64,000 bases of DNA, taken from the NCBI RefSeq assembly GCF_900110655.1, contig NZ_FOEQ01000012.1:100889-164888 (forward strand). Direction: 5' to 3'. The DNA comes from Pseudomonas soli (GTDB taxonomy: Bacteria > Pseudomonadota > Gammaproteobacteria > Pseudomonadales > Pseudomonadaceae). Numbering within the stretch: the first letter of the stretch is position 1; each line of letters begins with the position of its first letter. Of the stretch, positions 22,895 through 32,176 are shown one piece after another. A model generated the notes under the pieces. That model saw nothing but the letters and a program-made list of their open reading frames with translations. It was not told where the DNA came from and did not search any database. The position numbers and the translations under genes were made by a program.

Positions 22895-23245
22895 ATGAAG
22901 AAGTTCGCCATTGCTGCCGCTACTGCTACCGCTCTGACCCTGACCATGGCTAACGCGGCATTTGCTGCCCAGTCCACCCAGGCCCCGATGACGCTTGCGG
23001 CCGGTGAGGTGACCAAAGCCAAGGAAGCCACTTCCGACACCTGGATCACTACCAAGGTGAAGGCTGACCTGATGACCGAGAAAGGCGTGCCAGGCAGTGA
23101 CATCAAGGTCGAAACCAACAAAGGCGTAGTGTCCCTGTCTTCGGACGTGGCCATTACCGATGCACAGAAAGACATGGCGGTTGCCATCGCCAAGAAGATC
23201 AAAGGCGTACAGGCCGTCTCGGCTGATGGCCTGAAAGCCGAATAA
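22895..23245 (+). CDS. Secreted BON-domain protein (OsmY-like)
   Basis: 116 residues. A Sec signal peptide (about residues 1-25, Lys-rich start, Ala-rich core, cleavage near AFA-AQS) is followed by one BON domain (about residues 45-114, with DTWITTKVKADLMTEKG, SDIKVETNKGVVSLSSDV and KKIKGVQAVSADGLK). BON domains occur in periplasmic or envelope proteins and bind phospholipid or other ligands in some members. ATG at 22895 is chosen with CAGGAG 8 bases upstream; the in-frame GTG at 22886 overlaps that site. It stands alone behind the sigma-54 promoter at 22814. The function is otherwise unknown. Confidence 0.85.
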   Translation: MKKFAIAAATATALTLTMANAAFAAQSTQAPMTLAAGEVTKAKEATSDTWITTKVKADLMTEKGVPGSDIKVETNKGVVSLSSDVAITDAQKDMAVAIAKKIKGVQAVSADGLKAE

Positions 23246-23288
23246 GGATTGTCCCGTCGGCCAAAAGGATTTGGCCACCCCTTCAAGC

Positions 23289-23316
23289 AAAAGCCCCGGC
23301 CATCGCCGGGGCTTTT
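23289..23316. terminator. Bidirectional terminator between the convergent BON and ABM genes
   Basis: AAAAGCCCCGGC / CATC / GCCGGGGCTTTT; U-tracts form on both strands. Confidence 0.85.
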
Positions 23317-23340
23317 CTATTGGCATTCAGGAAGGCCGCT

Positions 23341-23643
23341 TCAGCTCACCGGGTTGCGGGCGATCACATCGCTCTCGAAGCACACCTGCTCTTCGATCAG
23401 CGGCTCCACCAGGGGGCGGCTGTCGCGAAAATGTGCGGTCCGGGTATGCGCCTCGTACGCCTCATCGTCCTGGTAGATCTCGTACAGGTAGATGACTTCG
23501 GCATCATCCCGGTCCTGCGAGACATCGAATACCAGGCAACCCGGCTCGGTGGCGACCGACGCCGCTGCGTTGGCATTGATGGCTGCCAGGAAGGCATCGG
23601 CGGTACCGGGTTTCACCCGCGTCTTGATAAATAGGCAGTACAC
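23341..23643 (-). CDS. Antibiotic-biosynthesis-monooxygenase (ABM) domain protein, putative quinol monooxygenase
   Basis: 100 residues forming a single ABM ferredoxin-like domain, like YgiN/LsrG: MYCLFIKTRVKPG, a central EPGCLVFDVSQD and a YEIYQDDEAYEAHTRTAHF block. Family members dimerise and oxidise or isomerise quinol-like or small-carbonyl compounds without cofactors. It is transcribed divergently from a VOC-family gene, and the 60-base gap contains a palindromic operator candidate, so the pair probably shares control. The substrate is unknown. Confidence 0.82.
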   Translation of the reverse strand: MYCLFIKTRVKPGTADAFLAAINANAAASVATEPGCLVFDVSQDRDDAEVIYLYEIYQDDEAYEAHTRTAHFRDSRPLVEPLIEEQVCFESDVIARNPVS

Positions 23644-23677
23644 ATGACGCTCCTTTTGTTTTAAATTCTATTATAAA

Positions 23678-23687
23678 TTGTATACAA
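23678..23687. promoter_or_regulatory. Palindromic operator candidate TTGTATACAA
   Basis: A perfect 10-bp palindrome in an AT-rich divergent promoter gap, just before the VOC gene's AAGGAG. TTGTATACAA-like sites are typical of FadR/FCD-type GntR regulators; no such regulator gene is in this window. Confidence 0.5.
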
Positions 23688-23703
23688 AAAAGGAGCCGCG
23701 CTC

Positions 23704-24117
23704 ATGTCCGATCTACCTGCCCGCCCAGGCCGTCTCAATGGCCTGCGGCACATCGCCCTGCTGGTGCCCAACCTGGAGGAGTGCGAGCGCTTCTACGTGG
23801 ATGTGCTGGGCATGGAGGTGCTCAACCGTGCCAACGAAGACCTGGTCTACCTCACTTGCGGCAACGACAACCTGTCGCTCGGGCGCGGCGCAGGCGCGGC
23901 CAACGGCCTACAGACCTTGGATCACTATGGTTTCATCGTCGACAGCGTGGAGGAACTGGAAGCCTGGTACCAGTACTTCAAGGCCCATGGCGTGACGCTG
24001 CTGGACCGCCCGTTCAATCACGGCGATGGCGCGCGCAGCTTCCATTTGCTGGACCCGGCGGGGAACAAGGTGCAGCCGCTGTATCACCCGGCGGTGTCGG
24101 GACAACGGCTGGCCTGA
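23704..24117 (+). CDS. VOC-family (glyoxalase/dioxygenase fold) protein
   Basis: 137 residues with the paired beta-alpha-beta-beta-beta units of the vicinal oxygen chelate fold. GLRHIALLVPNLEECERFYVDVLGM carries the first metal-type His, LDHYGFIVDS the second, and FHLLDPAGNKVQPLYH supplies the C-terminal ligand region. Members include glyoxalase I, ring-cleaving dioxygenases and fosfomycin-resistance enzymes; I cannot choose among them. AAGGAG precedes the ATG. The divergent ABM neighbour suggests a joint role in handling a reactive small organic molecule. Confidence 0.8.
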   Translation: MSDLPARPGRLNGLRHIALLVPNLEECERFYVDVLGMEVLNRANEDLVYLTCGNDNLSLGRGAGAANGLQTLDHYGFIVDSVEELEAWYQYFKAHGVTLLDRPFNHGDGARSFHLLDPAGNKVQPLYHPAVSGQRLA

Positions 24118-24138
24118 CCGTATCTATCACTTGCGCTG

Positions 24139-24213
24139 CCCTTATCGCCGGCAAGCCGGCTCCCACAGAGGTACAGTGTGTATCTGTGGGAGCCGGCTTG
24201 CCGGCGATAAGGG
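24139..24213. repeat. REP-type inverted repeat, perfect 30-bp arms
   Basis: Arms 24139-24168 and 24184-24213 are exact reverse complements (core ATCGCCGGCAAGCCGGCTCC) around a 15-base loop. They lie between the VOC gene and the convergent 3' end of the DUF748 gene, so they may also serve as a terminator. Confidence 0.9.
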
Positions 24214-24228
24214 CTACTCGGTCGAGAG

Positions 24229-27165
24229 CTACTCGGCATCCAGGTGCATCGGCGTCACCACGCGGCCATCGCTCTCGGCCTGGCCGAGGTTGGTGTCGAT
24301 GAAGTACACGCGGTCATCTTCCAGCTGGCCCTTGTCCACCAGGTAGTCCTTGATGCTGCTGGCCCGCTCCTGGCCCAGGTTGCGCAGCAACACGGCGCTT
24401 TCGGCCCAGGACTTGATGACCGCTTCACGCAGCTTGGCGCTGCGCTCGTCACGGCCCAGGTTCTGCCAATCAGCTGGAGGCTGCTGTTTCAGGCGTGCAC
24501 GATAGATGCCCTCGAGCATCGCCGGTTTGTCGCTGTCGTCCACCACCAGCAACGAGGCATTGGCTGGGACCTTGTCGCCCCGACGCTGTAGGATTTTGTA
24601 CCAGGTGGCCTGGTACTCGCGCTCCAGGCGCTGCTGGGCGATCAGCGGGCCGTCACTGCTCTGGGCCGCCGTGCCTTCGATTTCCAGGCGCAATTCAGGG
24701 CGTTCCTTGAGGGCAGAGGCGAGCTTGTCCAGAGAGGCTTGCACATCCGGCGTGAGGTCGCTCGAGCCTGCGGCGAAAGACACGTTGCCGAGATCTTCCG
24801 CGCCACCACCGGAGACCAGCCCACCAAGCAGCTTGAAAGGCGCCTGGGCCGCGCGCAGCACCAGGTTGCGCAGCGTCTGCCAGACGATCGGCATCACGCT
24901 GAACTGAGGGTTGTTCAGGTCGCCCGAAACCGGCAGTTCGATGGAAATCTTACCTTCGGTATCCTTGAGCAAGGCCACCGCCAGGCGGATGGGCAGATCC
25001 ACCGCGTCAGGGCTGTCGACTTTCTCACCCAGCTGCAGTTGCTCGACCACCACTTTGTTTTCGGCCTTGAGCTGGCCATTGGTGATCAGGTAGTGAAGGT
25101 CCAGGTTCAACCGCCCCTTGCGGATGCGAAACCCTGCGAACTTGCCCGAGTAGGGCGTCAGGGTGGTCAGCTCGACGCGTTTGAAGCTGGTGGCGATATC
25201 GAGACTGGCCAGCGGGCTGAACGGGTTTAGCGCCCCCTTGATGGTCACAGGCGCGTAACGGTCGACCTTGCCCTTGATGTCCACCTTGGCGGGTGTGGGC
25301 TTGCGGTTGTCGATGGTTCCGATCTGGCCGTTGAGCTGCTGTACCGCGGTGGCGAAGTTAGGCGTCAGGGTCAGGTCGGCGAAGTTGGCCGAGCCATCGT
25401 TGATGCCGATCTGGCCGATGCGGATGCCCAGCTCCTTGCCGCTACCGGCAGCGGCGGGCTTGCTCGGGGCCGAGGCAGGCTTGTCGGCGGGTTGCGGGAT
25501 CAGCAGGTCGTCGACGTTGGTGGTGCGGTCTTCGTTGATGATGAAGCGCGCGTAGGGTTGCAGCAGGGTGACCTTGTCGATCGACAGGGCATCGCCATGC
25601 ACGTACGACAGGCCATCGACGTTGACCTGTTGCCATTTGACGAAGTCGCGGTTCTTGATGGTGTCCAGGGTGTGCAGTTGGTTGGCCTGGGCCTTGCCGG
25701 TGATGGTGAAGGCCAGCGGCTCGGTGCTCTTGAGGTCGACCTTGAGGTCGCTGGAGAGCATGCCACTGCGCAGCTCCAGGCGGATGAACGGGCTGATGTA
25801 GGCCTGGGCCACCCGCAGGTCGATATCGCGGGTGGCAACGTCGAGCTTGGCCGAGACCGGTGCCAGGTTGACCTGGCCTGCGGCCTGCAGCTTGCCCTGC
25901 TTGCCCACGCCGGTGTCGAGCTTGAGGGTGAAGGGCGACTGGTTGAGGCTGTCGAAATTCTGCAGGTCGAGGTTGAGCGGGCCGACATCCAGGGCCACGG
26001 GCTCTTTCTGGCTACGATCGGTCAGGTGGACCATGTAGTTGCGCGCCTGCACGTCCTTGAGCAGGACCTGCCAGGGCTTGCTCGGCTCTTTGGCAGCCTG
26101 TTCTTCTGGGGTGGGTTCGGCGGCGGCGGGCTCGGCCTTTTCCTTTGGCGTGGCCTTGGCCGGCTGGCTGGCGAACAGCTTCTGCCAGTCGAGCTGGCCG
26201 TCCTTCTCCAGGGCTGCCCAGGTTTCCAGCTTGTCGCTGCGGATCTTGCCGACGGTGACCAACTGCTTGGCCAGGTCGATGGAGGTTTCACTGACCTCCA
26301 GGCTGGCCAGGCGCGCCAGTGGGCGGCCATCCGGTGCCTTGATGGCAAAGGGCGCGACCCGCACCGAGGTGTTGTCGAGCAGCAGCTCGGTTTCCTTGGA
26401 AAGGTTGAGCTTGTAGTGGGTGTCGAGGCTGACCATGCCGTCTTCCAGCACCAGCGGCACGGCGTCGCGCACGTAAGGCCAGAACAGCTTCATCTTGCCG
26501 TCGGTGACTTTCAGCGTGCCCTCGGAAGCGATCGGCGTCAGGCTGAGCGTGCCGCTCCAGTCGATACGCCCACCCGCCGGGCCGTTGGCCACCAGGGTCA
26601 TGTCGGCGTTGTCGTCGGGGAGGGTGCTGAGGTTCTTCAGCTCCAGGTTCATCGAGTCGTAGAGAAACTCGATCGGCTCGCTCGGGCGTAGGTCCTGGAA
26701 GTGCAGGTAACCCTCGCTCAGCTTGATGCTGGCAATGCGCAGCGGGAACGGGTCGCTTGGCGGTTCCTCGGCCTTGGGCTCGCTGGGCGGGAGCTTGAAC
26801 AGCTGGGCCAGGTTGAGGCTGCCGTCCTTGGCGAACAGCAACTCGGTACGCGGCTTGTCCAGCTCCACCGCGTCGAGGCGCAGGGCCTTGGTCCACAGGC
26901 TGTCGAGGGACAGGTTGGCGTAGAGACGCTCGAAGCCGACCTGCTCCTTGCCGGGCTCGCCGATCTGCAGGCCCCACAGGGTCAGTTCGAGGCTGAACGG
27001 ATTGAGTTCGATGCGCTGCAGATGCGCCGGCACCGTGGCGTACTGCGCCAGTTGCTGGTTGGCGATGCGCAGGGCGATGCCGGGGAGAATGAAAAAGCCG
27101 AGCAGGCTGTACAGGGCCACGAGGGCCACGAGTGCGCCGAGGGCGCGGGTCAATCCTTTGGGCAT
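24229..27165 (-). CDS. Large AsmA-like DUF748 envelope protein
   Basis: 978 residues. An N-terminal signal anchor (about residues 5-28, after MPKGLTRAL) is followed by long repeated beta-rich segments of the DUF748/AsmA type (for example LQRIELNPFSLELTLWGLQIG and KDGSLNLAQLF). The C-terminal end (about residues 830-978) includes FAAGSSDLTPDVQASLDKLASAL, resembling an OmpA-like start without an obvious full motif. AsmA-like proteins (YhdP, TamB) are long periplasmic bridges for lipid movement; that role here is inference. The ATG at 27165 (MPKGL) is chosen over the longer frame from 27288, which has no conserved residues. Confidence 0.82.
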   Translation of the reverse strand: MPKGLTRALGALVALVALYSLLGFFILPGIALRIANQQLAQYATVPAHLQRIELNPFSLELTLWGLQIGEPGKEQVGFERLYANLSLDSLWTKALRLDAVELDKPRTELLFAKDGSLNLAQLFKLPPSEPKAEEPPSDPFPLRIASIKLSEGYLHFQDLRPSEPIEFLYDSMNLELKNLSTLPDDNADMTLVANGPAGGRIDWSGTLSLTPIASEGTLKVTDGKMKLFWPYVRDAVPLVLEDGMVSLDTHYKLNLSKETELLLDNTSVRVAPFAIKAPDGRPLARLASLEVSETSIDLAKQLVTVGKIRSDKLETWAALEKDGQLDWQKLFASQPAKATPKEKAEPAAAEPTPEEQAAKEPSKPWQVLLKDVQARNYMVHLTDRSQKEPVALDVGPLNLDLQNFDSLNQSPFTLKLDTGVGKQGKLQAAGQVNLAPVSAKLDVATRDIDLRVAQAYISPFIRLELRSGMLSSDLKVDLKSTEPLAFTITGKAQANQLHTLDTIKNRDFVKWQQVNVDGLSYVHGDALSIDKVTLLQPYARFIINEDRTTNVDDLLIPQPADKPASAPSKPAAAGSGKELGIRIGQIGINDGSANFADLTLTPNFATAVQQLNGQIGTIDNRKPTPAKVDIKGKVDRYAPVTIKGALNPFSPLASLDIATSFKRVELTTLTPYSGKFAGFRIRKGRLNLDLHYLITNGQLKAENKVVVEQLQLGEKVDSPDAVDLPIRLAVALLKDTEGKISIELPVSGDLNNPQFSVMPIVWQTLRNLVLRAAQAPFKLLGGLVSGGGAEDLGNVSFAAGSSDLTPDVQASLDKLASALKERPELRLEIEGTAAQSSDGPLIAQQRLEREYQATWYKILQRRGDKVPANASLLVVDDSDKPAMLEGIYRARLKQQPPADWQNLGRDERSAKLREAVIKSWAESAVLLRNLGQERASSIKDYLVDKGQLEDDRVYFIDTNLGQAESDGRVVTPMHLDAE

Positions 27166-27244
27166 GTGTCGCTTCGTCTGTATCAGGCTGGAGTGCTTGG
27201 AGTATGGCACGTTAAATCGGTTCCGATGAACGGACCAAAATACC

Positions 27245-28114
27245 TCATTCGACGCCCATGCGCCGCCTGGCGCGCTGCGCCGAGCCATTGCGCATGGCCC
27301 AGCGCAGCACCGGCGCGGTATTGCTCAGGCCCAGGCGTATCATGCGCCGCTCGACCGCGCCCTGGTGCAGGCCGAGCATTGCGCTGGCCCAGTCCGGCAG
27401 CAGGTCGATGCCGGCCTTGAGCATCAGCTTGCCCACCGGCTCGGCCAGGCGGCTGGGGGCCGGGGCCTTGAGCAGGATATCGACCACCTCGAGGCTACGC
27501 GCATCGCACTGCAACTGCGGGCGCATGCGCCGCAGGTAGGCATCCACCTCGGCACAGGAACGGGGTACGTCGCGCGCGCCAAGGCGTTCGGCGATCAGGG
27601 CGATCTCGTTGTAGTAGGCGTCCTGCGCGCTACGCGGCAGGTCAGGATTGCGGTAGCGCAGGTGGGCGGCGAGGAAGCTGCTGACTTCGGCCACATGCAC
27701 CCAGGTCAGCAGGTCGGGGTCGCTGGCGGCATAGGGGCGGCCATCGGCCGCGGTGCCGACCACCTTGAGGTGGATGGTGCGGACCTTGTCGATCAGCCAC
27801 TCGGCGTCACGGGTCGAACCGAAGGTGGTGCCGGAGATGAACTGGCTGGTGCGGCGCAGGCGGCCGAGCAGGTCCTGGCGAAAGTTCGAATGGTCCCAGA
27901 CCCCGGCCAGGGCCAGTGGATGCAGCAGTTGCAGCATCAGCGCGCTGATCCCGCCCACCAGCATGCTGGGGAAGTCGCCGTGTACCTGCCAGCTGATGCT
28001 CTGTGGGCCGAACAGGCCGGGATCGCCCTTGGGCGACTCCAGGTCGAGCTGACCGAGGGCCAGCCCGGTGAGGCTCATGACTTGGGTTTCGATGCGGCGA
28101 CGCAAGGCTTCCAT
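27245..28114 (-). CDS. MpaB-type oxygenase (DUF2236)
   Basis: 289 residues with the family pattern: SWQVHGDFPSMLVGGISALMLQLLHPLALAGV near residue 45, where the late His is a presumed haem or metal ligand, then RLRRTSQFISGTTFGS, LLTWVHVAEVSSFL and a basic C-terminus. The DUF2236 family includes the fungal mycophenolic-acid oxygenase MpaB and the rubber oxygenase Lcp. No pathway context is present to name a substrate. MEALRRRIE at 28114 is taken as the start; the upstream 38 codons are Arg/Pro-rich and look non-coding. Confidence 0.75.
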   Translation of the reverse strand: MEALRRRIETQVMSLTGLALGQLDLESPKGDPGLFGPQSISWQVHGDFPSMLVGGISALMLQLLHPLALAGVWDHSNFRQDLLGRLRRTSQFISGTTFGSTRDAEWLIDKVRTIHLKVVGTAADGRPYAASDPDLLTWVHVAEVSSFLAAHLRYRNPDLPRSAQDAYYNEIALIAERLGARDVPRSCAEVDAYLRRMRPQLQCDARSLEVVDILLKAPAPSRLAEPVGKLMLKAGIDLLPDWASAMLGLHQGAVERRMIRLGLSNTAPVLRWAMRNGSAQRARRRMGVE

Positions 28115-28145
28115 GGCGACCTGTGCTGGCCGCCATGGCGGCCGT

Positions 28146-28499
28146 CTATGGGGTTGGGCGATTGTCGTCCAGTCGGGCACCGCCCGGGCTGGTGGGCGCG
28201 TGCGTTTCGAACGCGCCGCCCTGTACATGATAAACCGTGGGCTCCTCGGAAAAATATGGTGTCAGGTGGGCCATGAAGACCTGATGGTCTTCACTGGCCT
28301 CGAAACCCGGCGTGTGGTCCTCGAGTGTTTGCCATTGCACGATCAGGTTGAACTGATGAGGGCTCTCGATCCCTTGCGTGAGCATATGGCTGACGTGACC
28401 CTTGGCTCGGCTGAGCAACGGGGCGACCTCGGCGAATACGTGCGCGAAGGTATCGACGTGGGTCGGACGAATGGGAAGCAGGGCAATTTCGTAGATCAT
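28146..28499 (-). CDS. ABM / NIPSNAP-like monooxygenase domain protein
   Basis: 117 residues with an ABM-like ferredoxin fold: MIYEIALLPIRPTHVDTF, AKGHVSHMLTQGIESPHQFNLIVQW, and EASEDHQVFMAHL. The C-terminal 20 residues are polar and variable. ATG at 28499 has AAGGACC upstream; a longer frame to 28538 runs into the preceding gene's stop. It lies 35 bases after the oxidoreductase at 28535 on the same strand, so both are probably read from the ArsR-controlled promoter. Confidence 0.78.
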   Translation of the reverse strand: MIYEIALLPIRPTHVDTFAHVFAEVAPLLSRAKGHVSHMLTQGIESPHQFNLIVQWQTLEDHTPGFEASEDHQVFMAHLTPYFSEEPTVYHVQGGAFETHAPTSPGGARLDDNRPTP

Positions 28500-28534
28500 G
28501 GCGGTCCTTGAAGTCGAAAAGGGTGGCAGGTGCT

Positions 28535-29518
28535 TCAAGCGCTGGCGGGGTCGGCCAAGGGCACGACCGCAATGGCGATCTTCCCCTGCAGGCCATTGTT
28601 GGCGCTTTGCAGCCGGGCATGGGCGAGGGGAACCTCAGCGAGGGAGTAGACGGCGCCCACGTGTGGCTTCAGTTGCCCGCGTTCGACCAGCGCGCTCAAC
28701 TCGTCGAGCTTGCCGCGGTGCTGCCGGGTGAAGACGAAGTGGTAACTCGCGTTGCGGCCCCAGGCCTGGATCAGGTTCTGCGGTTGCGCGATGTCCACGA
28801 TCGACACCACGCGCCCCAGTTGCGCCAGGACGTCCGGGCTGCGTGCCAGGGTATCGCCACCGATGGTGTCGAAGACCACGTCGACGCCTTGGCCCCCGGT
28901 TTCCCGCTGGACGACATCGACATAATCCTGATGCTCATAGTCGATGACCACGTCCGCGCCCATTTGCCGCACGAATTCGGCATTGGCCTCGCGCACGGTG
29001 GTGAACACCCTTGCGCCCATGGCCTTGGCCAGCTGGATCGCCACGTGGCCGACACCACCTGCGCCGCCGTGAATCAGGATGCGCTCGCCCACCCTGAGCG
29101 CCGCACGCACTACCAGGGCCTCCCAGGCCGTGCCGCCGACCAGGCTCAGGCTGGCTGCCTCCAGGTGGCTCAGCGAAGGCGGCTTCAGGCCGATGATGTC
29201 TTCGGCGGCGACGTGGTACTCGGCATAGCTGCCCGCCCCGTCGAAGATCTGCGGCGTGTACCACACCTCGTCGCCCGGCCTGAACGCGGTCACACCCGGC
29301 CCGACGGCTTCGACCACGCCGGAAACGTCGTGCCCGGTAATGGCCGGGAGGGGCACCAGGTCGGGGTAGTCGCCACGCCGAACCTGGTAATCCAGGGGGT
29401 TGATGGAGGTGGCATGCACCCGGACCAGCACCTGTCCGGCCTGCGGCACCGGTTTGGCGACATCGCGATAGGCGAATGCGTGCGGGCCGCCAAAGGAATC
29501 CAGTATCAACGCTTTCAT
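28535..29518 (-). CDS. NADPH:quinone reductase-like zinc-free alcohol dehydrogenase family protein
   Basis: 327-residue medium-chain dehydrogenase/reductase. The N-terminal GroES-like domain has SINPLDYQVRRGDY and GHDVSGVVEAVG, and lacks the Cys-rich structural zinc lobe. The Rossmann domain has the nucleotide loop GGAGGVGHVAIQLAKAMGA (about residues 151-169). The family reduces quinones or alpha,beta-unsaturated carbonyls. It is preceded by two ATATCG...CGATAT sites shared with the arsR promoter, so it is likely induced by whatever the adjacent ArsR protein senses. Confidence 0.87.
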   Translation of the reverse strand: MKALILDSFGGPHAFAYRDVAKPVPQAGQVLVRVHATSINPLDYQVRRGDYPDLVPLPAITGHDVSGVVEAVGPGVTAFRPGDEVWYTPQIFDGAGSYAEYHVAAEDIIGLKPPSLSHLEAASLSLVGGTAWEALVVRAALRVGERILIHGGAGGVGHVAIQLAKAMGARVFTTVREANAEFVRQMGADVVIDYEHQDYVDVVQRETGGQGVDVVFDTIGGDTLARSPDVLAQLGRVVSIVDIAQPQNLIQAWGRNASYHFVFTRQHRGKLDELSALVERGQLKPHVGAVYSLAEVPLAHARLQSANNGLQGKIAIAVVPLADPASA

Positions 29519-29545
29519 GGTGTTTCCTCGCTTCGATAAAAAGGG

Positions 29546-29565
29546 ATATCGGGAAATGTCGATAT
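29546..29565. promoter_or_regulatory. ArsR-type operator copy 1 (before the oxidoreductase)
   Basis: ATATCG-N8-CGATAT palindrome (ATATCGGGAAATGTCGATAT), 28 bases upstream of the oxidoreductase start. It matches copies at 29663 and 30014. Confidence 0.75.
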
Positions 29566-29662
29566 ATCAAGTAGAGTTAAGTTGCTGTTCTATGCCTTGG
29601 CACCTGCCAGGTGCCGCAGTTGTTGCCTCCTTGGGTTAGATAAAAGGGTTCGCTAAAACGGG

Positions 29663-29682
29663 ATATCGGGAAAAGTCGATGT
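29663..29682. promoter_or_regulatory. ArsR-type operator copy 2
   Basis: ATATCGGGAAAAGTCGATGT differs from copy 1 at two positions. It lies between the arsR stop and the oxidoreductase promoter. Confidence 0.65.
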
Positions 29683-29701
29683 GTAGAGATAAAAGTAAAA
29701 C

Positions 29702-30004
29702 CTACAACTCACTCCCGATCAGCTCGGCGAGCGCGCTGATGGCTGCTTCGTTGCGCTTGTAATAGGTCCACTGGCCAATTCGCCGGACTTCGACCAGGCC
29801 TGCACGCTGCAGGGTGGCCAGGTAGTCGGACACCGTCGACTGCGACAGCCCGACGCCTTCCTGGATGCTGCTCACACAGACGCCCACGGTATGAACGTCA
29901 CCTTCGTCCTGGGGAGGAAAGTGTTTCACCGGGTCTTTCAGGCCTTTGAGGATCTCGAGACGGGTACGGTTCGAGAGTGCCTTGAATATGTCGAGCAGTT
30001 CCAT
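29702..30004 (-). CDS. ArsR/SmtB-family transcriptional regulator
   Basis: 100-residue winged-helix repressor: MELLDIFKALSNRTRLEILKGL, recognition helix GVGLSQSTVSDYLATLQRAGLV (about residues 50-71) and wing RRIGQWTYYKRNE. The metal-binding ELCVC-type motif of ArsR is absent; two residues VCVSS before the recognition helix contain the only Cys, so it may sense a redox or organic signal rather than a metal. A matching palindrome overlaps its own promoter at 30014-30033, implying autoregulation, and two copies precede the downstream oxidoreductase. Confidence 0.88.
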   Translation of the reverse strand: MELLDIFKALSNRTRLEILKGLKDPVKHFPPQDEGDVHTVGVCVSSIQEGVGLSQSTVSDYLATLQRAGLVEVRRIGQWTYYKRNEAAISALAELIGSEL

Positions 30005-30013
30005 GGCGCGATA

Positions 30014-30033
30014 ATATCGGGATTTACCGATAT
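30014..30033. promoter_or_regulatory. ArsR-type operator copy 3 (arsR promoter)
   Basis: ATATCGG-N6-CCGATAT, a near-perfect palindrome ten bases upstream of the arsR start. Confidence 0.78.
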
Positions 30034-30085
30034 GTCAATGCGGTAAAGGATGATCGGGGCGGCGGTGGCGGCCGCCCCAAGGGTT

Positions 30086-32020
<1,935 letters not shown>

Positions 32021-32111
32021 GGCGGGTGGTCCTGCTCTTGTTAGGGGCGAGGGACTGCAACGGCTATTCGATGGACAGTGTAGAAGGTGGGGGTGTTCCC
32101 GGGCCGAAAGC

Positions 32112-32159
32112 ATCGCGGGGCAAGCCGCATCGGCGCACCGATGCGATTTGCCCCGCGAT
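32112..32159. repeat. REP-type inverted repeat between pgi and acs
   Basis: ATCGCGGGGCAA and TTGCCCCGCGAT arms enclose a second nested pair (CGCATCGG/CCGATGCG). It follows the pgi stop by about 17 bases and may help end the pgi transcript. Confidence 0.85.
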
Positions 32160-32176
32160 TGACGGCTACAGGGCGA

